A DNA stretch of 64,000 nucleotides from Linanthus parryae. Lineage: Eukaryota; Streptophyta; Magnoliopsida; Ericales; Polemoniaceae. The stretch is from positions 48,011,321 to 48,075,320 of the forward strand of contig JALGPY010000002.1 in NCBI GenBank assembly GCA_023055425.1, in the 5' to 3' direction. Made by a program: the position numbers and the translations under genes. Below, one piece after another: positions 1-11,289 of this stretch (position 1 is its first letter; every line of letters begins with the position of its first letter). The notes beneath the pieces were generated by a model. That model was not told the DNA's origin, ran no database searches, and was given only the letters and a program-made list of their open reading frames with translations.

Positions 1-1
1 T

Positions 2-121
2 CTGCAAATTCTGAGTGCTATTGTTTCTCGTGCGACAACAAGTATTACACTCATTGAAACCCGCGATGTAATATATCACCGCCGTCTTGTGCCTCTTGCC
101 GTGGACATTACATTATCATAA
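2..121 (+). CDS. Family member A: 3' end of the last exon (partial)
   Basis: The window opens inside the last exon of an unrecognised tandem gene family. The frame from base 2 reads 39 residues to a TAA at 119-121 and ends in LPLAVDITLS-like sequence. It closely matches the end of member C (28,866-28,986), including the IETRDVIYHRR stretch, and is less like members B and D. The rest of the gene lies left of the window, so its integrity cannot be judged. No function can be assigned. The flank that follows is also paralogous to the flank after member C, so A and C are duplicates of each other. Confidence 0.7.
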   Translation: MQILSAIVSRATTSITLIETRDVIYHRRLVPLAVDITLS

Positions 122-481
122 GTCTCGCCACCACCTTTATTATCAAGTACTAGGAAATAAATTGTGGGAAGAGTCAACTATCAATTCTTCCCGTTATTGA
201 TCATGAGAAGATCTAATGGCCGCAATGTATCCTTAGTGTCTTTTGTAAATAGTAAAGGGGAGAAAGTTTTGTTTGCTCTTAGAGAAAATGATGTGGATTT
301 GCTCTAACCATACAGCACATGACGCGTCAAGAAGAAAGTGAATGAGTGGAAGAAAAAAGAAAGTGGATTTCCTACATGTTCTTGACGTGTCCTATGATGT
401 ATTGATTAGAGCACCATGTCATATTTTCTCTTGGAGCAAGCAATAATTACTCGTAAAAGGGGCAGCTGTTTTAATATAGTA
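122..481. other. Intergenic; extra ~290 bp compared with the paralogous flank
   Basis: There is no gene here. About 169-460 is missing from the matching place after member C (around 29,030), so it is either an insertion here or a deletion there. Inside it, 301-412 has imperfect terminal inverted repeats of roughly 30 bp (GCTCTAACCATACAGC at the left, GATTAGAGC at the right), which looks like a small MITE. I could not define a target duplication. Confidence 0.45.
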
Positions 482-739
482 CTTCCTCTGTTCTCTCTGA
501 ATCTTCACCCTTTTCATTTTACCACTATTCACTGAATCACTTTAATTCGGTGATTTGATTAGTAAAACGATGCAAGAACTTGATATTATTTGAATGATAT
601 TGTAGAGTAAACTATTTTACAACACCATCAAAAAATTATCAAAAAATTGCATCGTTTGGCTATCCAAATCACCCGGTCAAAGTGACCCGAATACGGAAGA
701 AAATGTCAAAAGGTGAAGATTAGAAGAGAACGGGGGTGG
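482..739. mobile_element. Stowaway-like MITE, TA target duplication
   Basis: A 258-bp element bounded by TA dinucleotides at 480-481 and 740-741. The ends are inverted repeats: CTTCCTCTGTTCTCTCTGAA at the left, mirrored by GAAGATTAGAAGAGAACGG near the right end. No coding capacity is visible. The same element sits at the paralogous position 29,053-29,306, so it was in place before the segment was duplicated. TA duplication plus terminal inverted repeats is typical of Tc1/mariner-derived Stowaway MITEs. Confidence 0.7.
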
Positions 740-741
740 TA

Positions 742-1151
742 GATATTAACTTTTCCTACAAGAAACCGGGTTACCATTTCCCTAGCAGTCCACGTGTAGC
801 GTATGTGAGCAACCCTACAATTAACAAATTGGTTCATTCCTATGCCAACGACGTTTAGTATTAGACAAATCATCATACGTGTTTTAATAATACCTTTTGA
901 TTGGTTATGTACGGAAAATTTCTAAAATCGGTACTACAGCGAAAATGTGATGCTTAATACTCAATTTTAGTGCTTTCCTACATTGGAGTATTATTTGAAA
1001 TGGACTAATCATAGAGTAATTAATATACCACAATATAAAACATCTAACTCAATCTATCCGGATAATTTAATCCAGCTCAATCCCATTTTGCTGATCCAAG
1101 AAACCAAATGTGCCACTAGTTTCTTAATAATTCCCACTCGTTCCTTTCGGG
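742..1151. other. Intergenic sequence, no gene seen
   Basis: AT-rich sequence that continues the paralogy with 29,310-29,727. A short open frame near 983 recurs at 29,552, but its neighbours are not coding-like and I regard it as chance. Confidence 0.5.
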
Positions 1152-1387
1152 TACTTGAGACTTTCGCCCCCTCAAATTTGATGCAAAGACACTTTCATCG
1201 CTTCCAATTGTAAACATTGTTAATCTAGGTACACGGTTCATCACTGATATGACTTCTTAGATTATGGAATGACACAGTCAGGAGTGTGCGTGTTCTGAAA
1301 ATTTCCATGATAAAAGGGTGGAAGAATCCTTTCTCGAACTGGAAGGGGTGGAAGTGTCAGTCAAACATCAGGAGGGTGAAAGTCTAG
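1152..1387. repeat. Inverted-repeat element with 'ACTTTC(A/G)CCCC' arms
   Basis: The left arm contains GATGCAAAGACACTTTCATC. The right arm, read in reverse complement, gives GACACTTCCACCCCTTCC and related sequence, so the element can fold back on itself. A fuller copy is at about 29,728-30,022. No coding sequence. The superfamily is not clear. Confidence 0.45.
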
Positions 1388-1530
1388 TTTACCCTGTATT
1401 TTTTAAGTTTTCACCCTTATAGGCTTATGGCCTCGCATGGATAATCCACTCGATGTTGTTCACGAATCGATCATTATTATGAGATACAATTGGGAAGGTA
1501 TGTTTTGCATATTTCACGACTATCTTGTAA

Positions 1531-1838
1531 GGTAAAAGACACTTCCACCCCCTCAAGGTTGATGCAAAGACACTTTCACCTATTCTAGCTTCGGAAAAGA
1601 CACTCTTATCCTTTCAATGTGTCAAATTTCAAGATACTTACACTCTCTAATTGTGATGTCAATAGTATAAGGGCGGGGTTGACACTCATAACAGTTTTGG
1701 GGACAAAGTTGCATTTCGGAATATGTAATGACACGATCAAGGGTGCAAGCGTGCTAAAGTTTGGCACACTGAAAGAGTGAAAACGTCTTTTCCTAAAGTG
1801 GAAGGGGTGAAAGTGTCTTTATATGTCAAATCGGAGTG
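1531..1838. repeat. Second inverted-repeat element of the same kind
   Basis: The arms carry AAAGACACTTTCACC at the left and GGGGTGAAAGTGTCTTT at the right, giving a fold-back of about 300 bp. The paralogous copy is at about 30,185-30,476. It is related in arm sequence to the element at 1,152-1,387, and the two probably belong to one MITE family. No transposase is present. Confidence 0.45.
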
Positions 1839-1899
1839 TTCGGAATTAAAAAAAGTGAATAGACTTGGTATGCAGCCAAACAATTGAACACTACTTGCC

Positions 1900-3010
1900 T
1901 CTGTCTTCATTTTCGCTGATTGTACTAAAAGTTTGTATATTACAAGAAACTTAGAAAATCTATCACAAAAGTTGGAAATGCAACGGGTCACGTGGTTTTT
2001 TGAATTGTTCTATCGAAAAAGCTCGTTTCTAGCTTGGGTTTTGAAGATTCAACCCATAGCGTCTACCGATCTCTTCGTTGTAGGTGGATTTGGACGTCAT
2101 GGTCATGTCACGTGGCAAGCAACCTCTTTTCTTTTTTGAGGAGAAAGCCATCTTGGTTGTGGTCATTGTTATACAAAAGTGGGATGTATTCTTCGTAATC
2201 TTGCGATCTTTAAATTTTGTGTGGATGCTGGACCTTGGATGTAATGACTATCATTTGTTTGTATCCTTTTCTATATCCTTAATATGATTGGTTCATATCA
2301 TATTTTTTATCTGTTTGATAGAATTTTGAAACAACTAAATTGAATAAAAAAATATGACATAGACCAATCATATTACGGAGACAGAGTAGGATACACACAA
2401 AGGATACAAATGATCCAGACTCTCCTTTATGAGGTCGGTAAGATTATGCATTCTAACATGGAAACAGTCATGACTCATGACCGTAGTCATAGACGTAAGT
2501 GAGAAAGTCTACTTAGAGCGTCAGATTCTTATTACAAAGAGCATGAATACGAAGAAACATAATGATTTCCCTGCTCCATGGAAACTAGGAGAAACTGTCT
2601 TCAAAATATGTGCTCCTAAAATCAAAGTTCATCTTCCTCGAGTAGCAGAAGAAATTTATTGAGGAAGGATGTTGTCACCGATCACCCACGGCTTGGTGGG
2701 GGAAATGAAGGAAATGCGTTCATGTTCTGAAACTAGATCATCAAAAGAGCAAAATGTCAATCCGGTGAAACCCGTGAATCGAAACAGAAGAGAAAGCATG
2801 TTGCACCGAAGGAAAATGTATGATATATCTTTCACGCTACTCCATTTTTACATGATGTTTTTAAATAGATTCTTTATAAATCCTATACATAAAAGATAAT
2901 GAAGATGCAACATTTGGCTATAAAAATCGTAACTTATTGTTTGCACTTCATCTTAACTCATTCCACACAGCCTATTATCAAAGAATGGTAGAAATATCCG
3001 ACAATGAACA
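1900..3010. repeat. Three-copy repeated segment (copy 1), function unknown
   Basis: This stretch recurs at about 30,530-31,640 (inside the duplicated unit) and at about 43,060-44,030 (outside it). Shared landmarks are ATTCTTATTACAAAGAGCAT and a run ending in GAGGAAGGATG. Short open frames line up between the copies, but stops and shifts differ and no copy reads through. It may be an old gene or transposon fragment. I do not recognise a protein family in any frame. Confidence 0.5.
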
Positions 3011-3106
3011 TGCCATTATTTGACCACCTAAGTGAATACCCCGTGAAATCTATCTTAGCCCTTGGGGTAAAAAATACACCCTAAACAAAATACCATAGGA
3101 ATGTCT

Positions 3107-4410
3107 TCAAAATATTTGAGAATTTTTTTCTTTCGTAGGCGCAATTGCATTAGCTAATACAAGATTATCTCTATCATTGTTGAAAAGGTCACTAATAAAT
3201 ACTAGTTGCAGAAGAACTTGGTTAGTGGTTGGATAATAAGCTCCCGAACAAACATTGGTGGCGGTATTAAATGGTTCAAGAAAATATCTCATGGCCGCCT
3301 CCAATTTTCTAATCATGCGCCGTTACGCTAAATCATGTCGCATATTCACTCATAAACGTGTGATAAGTTTCTCTAGCCAACACACTAGATAACATCAAAT
3401 ATGTTGAATTTCATATTGTTTTACAATCAATACTAAACTTCTTTCTTCTCAAACCGTTATTAGTACACAAATCCATGAATCTATCTACAATCATTGTTGA
3501 GACGAAATAAAGTGAATACCATTACAAATAGGTGTATCATATGTCCATAGTGCCTTTAAACCATCTTGTATAATTAGATTAATAACGTGATATACACATC
3601 GCATGTGTCAAGGTGTTTCGCAAAAGGGTGTTGTGACCGACTGTTGAATATTATTAATCGCACTAGTACATGACGTAGTATTATCAAAAGTAATTGTGGT
3701 AATTAGCTTTTTAATATCCCACTCGGTAAAAACATCTACTATAGTATCTCCCATGTCCGTATCATTGTGTGGAAATGAACGTTGTTGAAAAGCAAGTACA
3801 CGTTTTTGTAAATTCCAATCGGGGTCAATGTCCGTGCAAGCAATAGTAAATTAGAATTTCCAAAAGTTAGAAAATGTTGCTCTCTCCTCTCATTGTTTAA
3901 CGTAATTATATCTTTCTTAGTAGTATTTCTACAAGTATTTATTATTTTTTCAAACTCAACACAATCGGCTGAATTAATAAGAAGTTCTTTAGAGGTAATC
4001 CAATGAGCTATTGATTTTTTTACACGTTGTATCATAAATAAAGGAACTAATTGACCAGAAGCGTTATATCCTAGTTGGGTTCGAACTCCCTCGTTACCTT
4101 CGGGTTGTGTTTCTAACAAAAGTTTATGTGAAACTTGTAAATTCTTTTTAAGTGACCCTAATTCACCAGAGTTATAAATTGAAAACTCGGCTTTACAAAG
4201 ATTACAAACGACTTTAAAACAAGGATTATCATCGTGAACTATGCCTTATGTACATTTTTAATATATAGCCAAACCGCACTTCTCTTAGTAAGGGCTTTAC
4301 GTGAATTTCTATTTTTTACTTGAGTCGGATCATTTTCTTCAACAACAATATCTAAACCGACACCTACACCAACTACTTGTTCACAATCATCAACATTAAA
4401 ATGCATCATT
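3107..4410 (-). pseudogene. Broken hAT-type transposase gene (copy 1)
   Basis: Read on the minus strand from a start at 4,408-4,410, the pieces resemble a plant hAT transposase of the zf-BED/RICESLEEPER type. A degenerate BED zinc finger (CNLCKAEFSIY then a histidine region) comes first, at about 4,150-4,230. Next is a stretch reading ITSKELLINSADCVEFEKII. Then comes the catalytic core with DPDWNLQKRVLAFQ and TITFDNTTSCTSA, where intact relatives have DNA.N(D). Last is a piece reading AMRYFLEPFNTATNVCSGAY. Stops and frame changes separate the pieces. The C-terminal hAT dimerisation domain is not seen. The start of the gene lacks the promoter retained by the copy at 31,731-33,079. This is an inactive remnant present before the segmental duplication. 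Confidence 0.7.
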
Positions 4411-4778
4411 TCGTCTACGTTTGAGAAGATATTTTTTTTAAAAAAAGATTAATTGAAATTAAGTGAAGGAGAAACCAACAAATAACAAGTAATAAAACAA
4501 ATAAAATGCTAAATAAAAATTAAAACTATCAAAATTAAAAAAAAAATGACAAAAATGACAAGAACGGTCACTGACCCGTTGGCAACGAGTGGAAAAAAAG
4601 TTCCTGGTTGATGTTGATGTGACAGGACCTAACGGTCCAGAGGGGGTTTGAATTTTCGGTTAACCGCCGGTTCCAATTTCGGCTCTGGTTTTGGAGAACT
4701 TGGGTTGGTTCCGGTTACCGAAACCTTTGAAAGAAACCGGGACCGGTCATATATGAGTCCTACTCCGGTTTCGGTTAA

Positions 4779-5797
4779 GAGCATCTCCAACCATCCTCCA
4801 TTTCTCCATATTTGGTGATTTTTTTGAAGATTTTAGTCTCCAACCTCAAATCTCCATTTCTCTATTTCTCCAAAAAAATGAAGATTTTTTTTAGGCCTCC
4901 AACCATGTTTGACCAAAAAATCTCCATTTCTTCATTCTCCATTTTTTCTCCATTTATTTGGAGGTGGAGATGTTCATCTCCAACCATCCTCCATTTCTCC
5001 AATAAAATCTCCATTTCATCGATTAGCGTGTAAAATGAATAATTTAACTCTAATTGTGTATATTAGTGACTTAAAACATATATATTATTGGTAAAAGTAT
5101 GATATATTGAAAATTGTTAACTATTACGAGTAAAAAATAATAATATAAGTTCATATTCATTCTAGAAACTTATAAATAAAAATTAAAATTAACATTTTCC
5201 GACAAAATATCAATATAGAAAAGTGAACACATACAATTATTACTAAATTAAAAAATTACAAAAACAAAAACATAAAGACATTACATGAAAATGAAATACA
5301 TAGTTAAAAATAAAAACATCGAAAACGATTCTAAGAAAGCACATGAAATTATAATTTATTTCGGACTTCCTCCACCTAGGAAGTCGCATCTGTAGCTTGA
5401 ACCATGAGAGAATGCACCATCTTGAATATTAGGAGATTTGGGGACATAGACGTCTTCATGACTTGCTCCACTTCCTCCGGCATCAAAATCTAAGTTCCTA
5501 GCTACTCTGGGCGCGGTGTTGCGATCTATGATAGCATTACTAATTTTTTGAAGGAATTTTGGTATTAACCATTGGAGACTGAAATCTCCATTCTCCATAA
5601 ATGGAGAAATGAAGATATATATTATTTTATGATTTGGAGTAAAATTTGGTTGTATTGGTTGGAGACTAAAATCTCCATTCTTCCTTCAAAAATGGAGAAA
5701 TGGAGAAATGGGGGTAGAATGGTTGGAGGCTGCTCCATTTTTTTCCACCAAAAATGGAAAATGGAGGAAAAAATGGAGATAATGGTTGGAGATGCTC
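4779..5797. mobile_element. PIF/Harbinger (Tourist)-like element, TAA target duplication
   Basis: A 1,019-bp insertion bounded by TAA at 4,776-4,778 and 5,798-5,800, with termini GAGCATCTCCAACC and GGTTGGAGATGCTC. The paralogous site near 33,726 is empty, reading straight from CGGTTAA into GCTTCATC, which proves insertion after the duplication. TAA duplications and these termini fit the PIF/Harbinger superfamily. Both ends carry sub-terminal repeats of 'ctccatttctcc' type. A minus-strand frame of 80 residues at 5,356-5,598 might be a leftover of an element-encoded protein. I cannot identify it, and no DDE motif is visible, so the element looks non-autonomous. Confidence 0.75.
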
Positions 5798-6020
5798 TAA
5801 GGCTTCATCGTTTCGGTTCTGGGTCCTTTCGTTCCGTTAAATCGGATCAGTTTTAACCGGAACAAGCCGGTTAAGCGACCCGAAGTGCAGCTCTAATCAT
5901 GATAGAGACTTCCATTTTGTTTGTGATGGAATCCAAAATATATTTTCTACGTGTCGTCTTTATTGTTATTGAAACTTCTTCCACGTGCGTTTGTCGTATA
6001 TATACATTTTAAAAAAATTA

Positions 6021-7259
6021 GGCTTAATTACTTAATGGTACCCCCCAGTATAGGGAAACTATCACATTGCACTACCCATTATCAAAACTTGCTGATAATG
6101 TTCCCCATTTGCAATAAATCAGTCACTTTGAAACTGGTAATTTTTTTCCGTCCAATACTTAACGGAACCAGCCGTTACTTGACTGTTATATCATTCTCTT
6201 TAAGGCTAAAATTGTCAATTCTTTAATCTATGAACATCTATGAACAACACCGCCACCACCGCCGCAACCTAACCCAGAATCCGGCGGCCTAAACCCAGAT
6301 TCCGACAACCCACACCATCTCAGCCCCCATAGACGCCATTTCCTCAACCACTTTACCCATGCACCTCCACCATCACCACCAAAATACCCAGAAACTATGA
6401 CCCACGACCCCCTAAATTGAAACTAGAACAGCCCAGTTATGGCCAAAGATCCCACCAAGAACACACCAACACCACTGCCGCGACCCCTCAAACCCAGTTA
6501 CGACCACCACCATTCAAACCCAGATTCGGACCAATTACTGACCCAGATACTAAACAATTCCTCCACAGCGTTGCTACATCCAAATCACTTGATTCAAAAC
6601 ACAGTCACAACCCAAAACACAATCACAGATCGAACCCAGATCGAACCCAGAACTCGAAATTTATATCAGTTACCATACTTACAGATCGAACCTAGATACT
6701 TGTACACGATTCCACGAACTTGCGGTAAAACCCATCAAGAGAAGGGAACAGAGAATCACGGACCCAGAGACTTGTTCGATCTTGCTTCTGAGAGTGATGA
6801 GGATTGGTGGAATGGCGAGGTCTGAGAATTGAAAGGGAAGGGAACAGAGAATCACGGAGTCGCAAATGATGGAGGATTGAGATAGAGGCTGAGGATAGAT
6901 GGAGGGACGAAGGGAGGGAACAGAGATAAAGAGACGAGAGATATGGATTGTTGGATTCAGTCCATCCATCCCTTATCTTTCTTCTTCTTCTTTTTTTTTT
7001 TTTTTTTACTTCCAACCCTTATCTTCAATTGTGTTTCATTTTTATTCTTTTCTTTTTCTATTTTTTTTCATTTTAAATTTCTTATTTTGGCATTGACAAT
7101 TTTGCCCTTATTGTGATGATGATGTTTGGATGGAAAATTTTCCCAGTTTCAAAGTGACTTATTTAATGCAAACGGGGAACATTATCAGCAAGTTTTCGTA
7201 ATGGGTAGTGTAAAGTGATAGTTTCCCTATACTGGAGGTTACCATTAAGTAATTAAGCC
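6021..7259. mobile_element. Non-autonomous Mutator-like element with long terminal inverted repeats
   Basis: A 1,239-bp insertion flanked by 9-bp direct repeats AAAAAATTA (6,012-6,020 and 7,260-7,268). The paralogous site near 33,945 is empty. The ends are inverted repeats of about 125 bp, starting GGCTTAATTACTTAATGG on both sides and continuing through a shared ACTTGCTGATAATGTTCCCC. A 9-bp duplication with long inverted repeats is the signature of Mutator-like elements. The middle (about 6,240-6,960) is cytosine-rich and unlike the surroundings, with repeated AACCCAGAT motifs, and may be a captured host fragment. No MURA transposase is present. Confidence 0.7.
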
Positions 7260-7453
7260 AAAAAATTAATGTGATATAATTACTAATAGCAACATGTAGG
7301 TTTTGAATTCAAAAGAGTTGAAGCCCAATATGAATATGGGGGACCAAAGAAAAAAATTGTATTGATAGTTGTTATGATGAGTTTGGCCCAACATTTGGAA
7401 AACCCTAATAAGGGTTACCCTTTCAAATGTACATTCTCATCCCTCATACTCCC

Positions 7454-7463
7454 TATATATAAA
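7454..7463 (+). promoter_or_regulatory. TATA box of family member B
   Basis: TATATATAAA lies about 270 bp upstream of the exon 1 start codon of member B. It is conserved at 34,137-34,146 upstream of member D, followed in both by the same leader beginning about 30 bp downstream (TCACAACACGAGCGAGCGCC). Conservation between paralogues supports a real core promoter. Confidence 0.6.
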
Positions 7464-8183
7464 TTCAGAAGGTTTCAATCTCACAACACGAGCGAGCGCC
7501 TCCATTAGGTTTTGCAACCTATTTAAAGATTTGAACATGTAGACATGTATTCCACAATACATTCTGAATCGTCGAGATACTCAATTATCTTTTACAACTT
7601 TGATTTCAATATATCTCTTTGTCTCTCGTACAGATATTATCGTCTTGTCACATGTATTCAACTCGGAAGTAGCAGGAAGCCATATCTACTAAATTGGAGA
7701 GAGCAAGCAATCTCTCACAGATAGTCCACTCAATGTTGTTCATGAAATGTATCATTATTTTTTGCTACAATTTGGAAGGTATGCTTTTCTTATATGAAAC
7801 ATCTCGATATTTACAATTGTTATGTGGAAATTGCTAGTATCCCCTGTCATCCTTAGAAGAATATATTGCAATAACACTTATTCTTTGAAATCTCCATACG
7901 ATAGTTGGATTTTTGGAGTAAAATTTTCGAAGTTCTTGAGATAAATATGGGATATGGATGTTACCATACTAATTATTGTCAAATCGTATTGTAACTTAAT
8001 TTCTTATTCTTTTCGTACGACTTTAATTATTATTTTTTTTTTTTTTTTGAGGAACATCGACTTTAATTTTTATTGTAACTTAATTTCTTGTTCTTTTCAT
8101 ATGACTTTAATTTATTTATTTTTTTGAGGAACGACTTTATATTTGATTTAATAAGATTTATTTATGGGACTATATTCATTTAG

Positions 8184-8184
<1 letters not shown>

Positions 8185-8229
<45 letters not shown>
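8185..8229. repeat. (TA)n microsatellite in intron 1 of member B
   Basis: About 22 TA units. The corresponding places in member D carry either a 154-bp palindrome (34,773-34,926) or a (TA)n(GT)n tract (35,316-35,364), so this site is unstable in the family. Confidence 0.9.
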
Positions 8230-8232
<3 letters not shown>

Positions 8233-9699
8233 CCATTGAATAAGTTGTGTAACCAAAGTTCAAAAAAAAATTGTGTAACTATAGCAAATAAAATAATAAT
8301 TTTACATGGTGGTTGTTGTTACTTATTTCATTGAATGTCTCCAATCGCGGTTTGTTCATAAAGTAGGACTCGATAAATACATGATATCCGCTCTTTAATA
8401 TATTTTTGAAGGCCGCATACATTTGGTCTCACATGATATTTTTATTTGTTTATTACAAGTTTCTCAATTGTTATTCTTTTAATAGATTTAGCTAAAAATT
8501 TTGATAAAAATGTACCAACAAGATGTGTTTATGTTCTCTAATATGTGTGTGGTTATCATATCAATTATAATCATGGATGATTTGTGCGTGCATGCACGAA
8601 TACTTAATGTGAGAAATTTAGGCACAAAAGTATCATTTTTTTTTGTAAAAATTACACTATAGTTTCATATAGTGTTGTTATTTTTTTCAGATCCAGTTAT
8701 GTCAAAGACAACAAAGTTCGATGATCATGACATTTCATACACTTCTAAGTGAGTTCCCCTTCAACCTTTCGTGTTGACTTATTTAACACTCTAACTAATC
8801 TTTACTTCGATAAAGAAAGAGCATCCAAATAATTAAATTGCGCGAATTAAATATTTACGGTGTTTTTTTCATCTCTCCTTTGTGTGATTCGATGTCATAA
8901 AATATTTTTTTAGAGGAATGTCATAAAAAAATTGAGGGAATGTCATAAAATATTTTGATACTCTGTTAAGATATTATTTGGTGTCAAATTCATTTAAATT
9001 AATATTCATAAATGGAAATGATTTAAAGATAAAACTCTACACATAACTAATTTTTGAAATGTACAATTAGTGAAGATATATCACGGGTGATTTTCACCAG
9101 TTATTAACCCAAAAAAAATCTCACTACTCGTTGCTAATATTAGAGCTTTCAATTATTTCCTTTGATTGATTGCCACGATAAGACATTTAAATATTTTGAA
9201 ATGAAGATCAATAAAAGATCAACCCCCTCCGGAGAAAATAAAACTATATGTTCAATGAAATTGTCAGAAATTATTTAATGGTACATCATGAAGTTTCGAT
9301 CATACATATGTTAGACGATTAATTTATTTATAAAACTTGAGGATCATTCATCTTGTCAATGCTATACACTAATCACTTATTACTATCCTTAGAAGAAATT
9401 ACTTATTACTTAATTCAACACTTCACCCAGCAACCATAAATATTATTCTTTATGAGGTGAAAAGACTTGTAGTCCCACTACAGTAGTTTTTAAACAAATT
9501 TTGATGTTCTAATCAAACACAAAATATTTCAGGCGCATCCTCAAGAACTGTAAGTTGCCTTTCCCAAGTATTTCACTTTCTGGATACAATGGTGTTTTGT
9601 GTTGCATGTCTTGGTGAAATTTATTTCTTCTATTCTGCAAATGCTTGTGATACAGCTCAAGAAAATCAAGCCACAATAAACTTCAACAACATGGGTAAG

Positions 9700-11263
9700 T
9701 GTAGGGTTTTGATTCATGGATTGCACAACGGAAGCATAAACAAACATAAAACCATGCAAAACCCTCCAAGGATCACAAGTCAAGAGACATAACGATGGTA
9801 AGGGTTAGAAATCATAAACACACCTTTGGGTTCTCCTTGATGACTTCAAACGCGAATAGTGTCACGTCTCTACGGTTGATCCACGCCTAGAGGTGAGATC
9901 TAGACCCTCCAAATCCCTTGTGCTAGCTAGGAAGAATGGAGGAGGAAGAAGAAATCGCCAACAATGGAGTGCCAAGAGGTGGGGCGGCTCTCCTTTGGGC
10001 CGACGGGTAGGGGCGGCGGTCCCATGGGGTTTCGGCCCTCTATGGGACTTGCTCTCTCCTTGCTTTATTCTCTCCTTTCTTCTATCAAATAGATGGGTGT
10101 GTGTGTAGAGAGAAAAATAAGCTAGGAGTGTTCTTTATATAGTCCAACAACTCCTTGTCCTACTACATAAAGAACCCCTCATAATCCTACTCAAGTTCGG
10201 ATTAGTCCCTTTTGCAAAATAGTCCTTATCATGTCAATACATGGATTAGTTCTATTTGCAAATTAATCCTAATCATGTCCCTACATGAATTAGGCCACCT
10301 TGGCAAATCCTAATCATGTCTATACATGGATTAGTCCAACTTGCATATTAGTCCTACTAAGTTAGCAAGTTGTTGCGATTTGATCCTTTTAATTAATTAA
10401 TCATATTAATTAATTATTTCCCATGTCTAGTTCACCCCTATATGGCGTGTGACCCCATAGGTTCTATTTAGTTGGTAGTAACAACTTACTAATATGGAGC
10501 GGCCTCTAGCAAGACATCCATTCTAGCCAACAAATAGAATAGTCATCATGACAAACCTTGTGCAAGTAATTGTCTCATCCCTTTATCCCAATATCCGGAT
10601 TGGACACGAGACATACAAGTCACACTCGTATATCCAATCCATAGTTTCTCGATCCATGGGAATAGCCTTATTCGTGCAAATAACATCAATATCCCATATT
10701 GATTTATTTGAGTCTGGCCAGACATTTTATAAGCACTATCCCTCGAGTGGCCTAGGATATTTGCTCCCGTTATGTGGGAGGGACAAATTCTATCTACGTC
10801 CACTACGATCTCTAAGCTTGCTTCTTATTGTATCCAGTACACGCCTTTATAACTACCCAGTTACGGTGTAGCGTTTAACGCTACCAAGATCACAATAATC
10901 CACAACTAGAATATCTAGTGACTTCAAGTCTAAGGATGACAATACCATTGCACCGCGAGAAGCGCTTGTGACTTAACATAACGTGTATGTAGCCTTCTCG
11001 GAGATGGGTCAATCCAGTATGCCATTACTCCTAATGCATACCCATGTGTTGGATCATGATATCTCCATATCAATCCAACCCCATACTAGTCTATAGATGA
11101 TCGTCCCATTAATCATTATAATTGACTAGGGATATTTAAGAATATAACACTTATATTCTAAGGACTTCATTCATGTTAACATATCTCCATATCGATAACA
11201 TAATGAATCGTAAATCCATAAATTTCACAATTAATTGATTGCCTCTAGGGCACAATTCCAACA
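9700..11263 (-). repeat. Left LTR (3' LTR of the minus-strand element)
   Basis: 1,564 bp, with no length difference from the right LTR (constant offset 6,646). I count about six substitutions between the two LTRs. Short open frames inside, such as those near 9,893 and 10,548, are duplicated in the other LTR and are not genes. Confidence 0.9.
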
Positions 11264-11274
11264 GTCTCCCACTT
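11264..11274 (-). promoter_or_regulatory. Polypurine tract of the copia element
   Basis: On the minus strand AAGTGGGAGAC immediately precedes the 3' LTR start TGTTGG. This is the usual plus-strand priming site position for copia elements and fixes the orientation together with the primer binding site. Confidence 0.75.
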
Positions 11275-11289
11275 GCACTAGAGTCAATC

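Noticed and set aside
983..1213. 76-residue frame with a similar partner at 29,552-29,806
   Set aside because: The similarity is explained by segmental duplication; lengths and endings differ and it overlaps an inverted-repeat element.
6417..6825. Two overlapping proline/threonine-rich frames of 92 and 128 residues
   Set aside because: They lie inside the Mutator-like element, result from a C-rich low-stop composition and have no recognisable domain.
10546..10871. Opposed frames of 85 and 107 residues, also present at 17,192-17,517
   Set aside because: Both lie in the LTRs of the copia element and are identical only because the LTRs are; they overlap on opposite strands.
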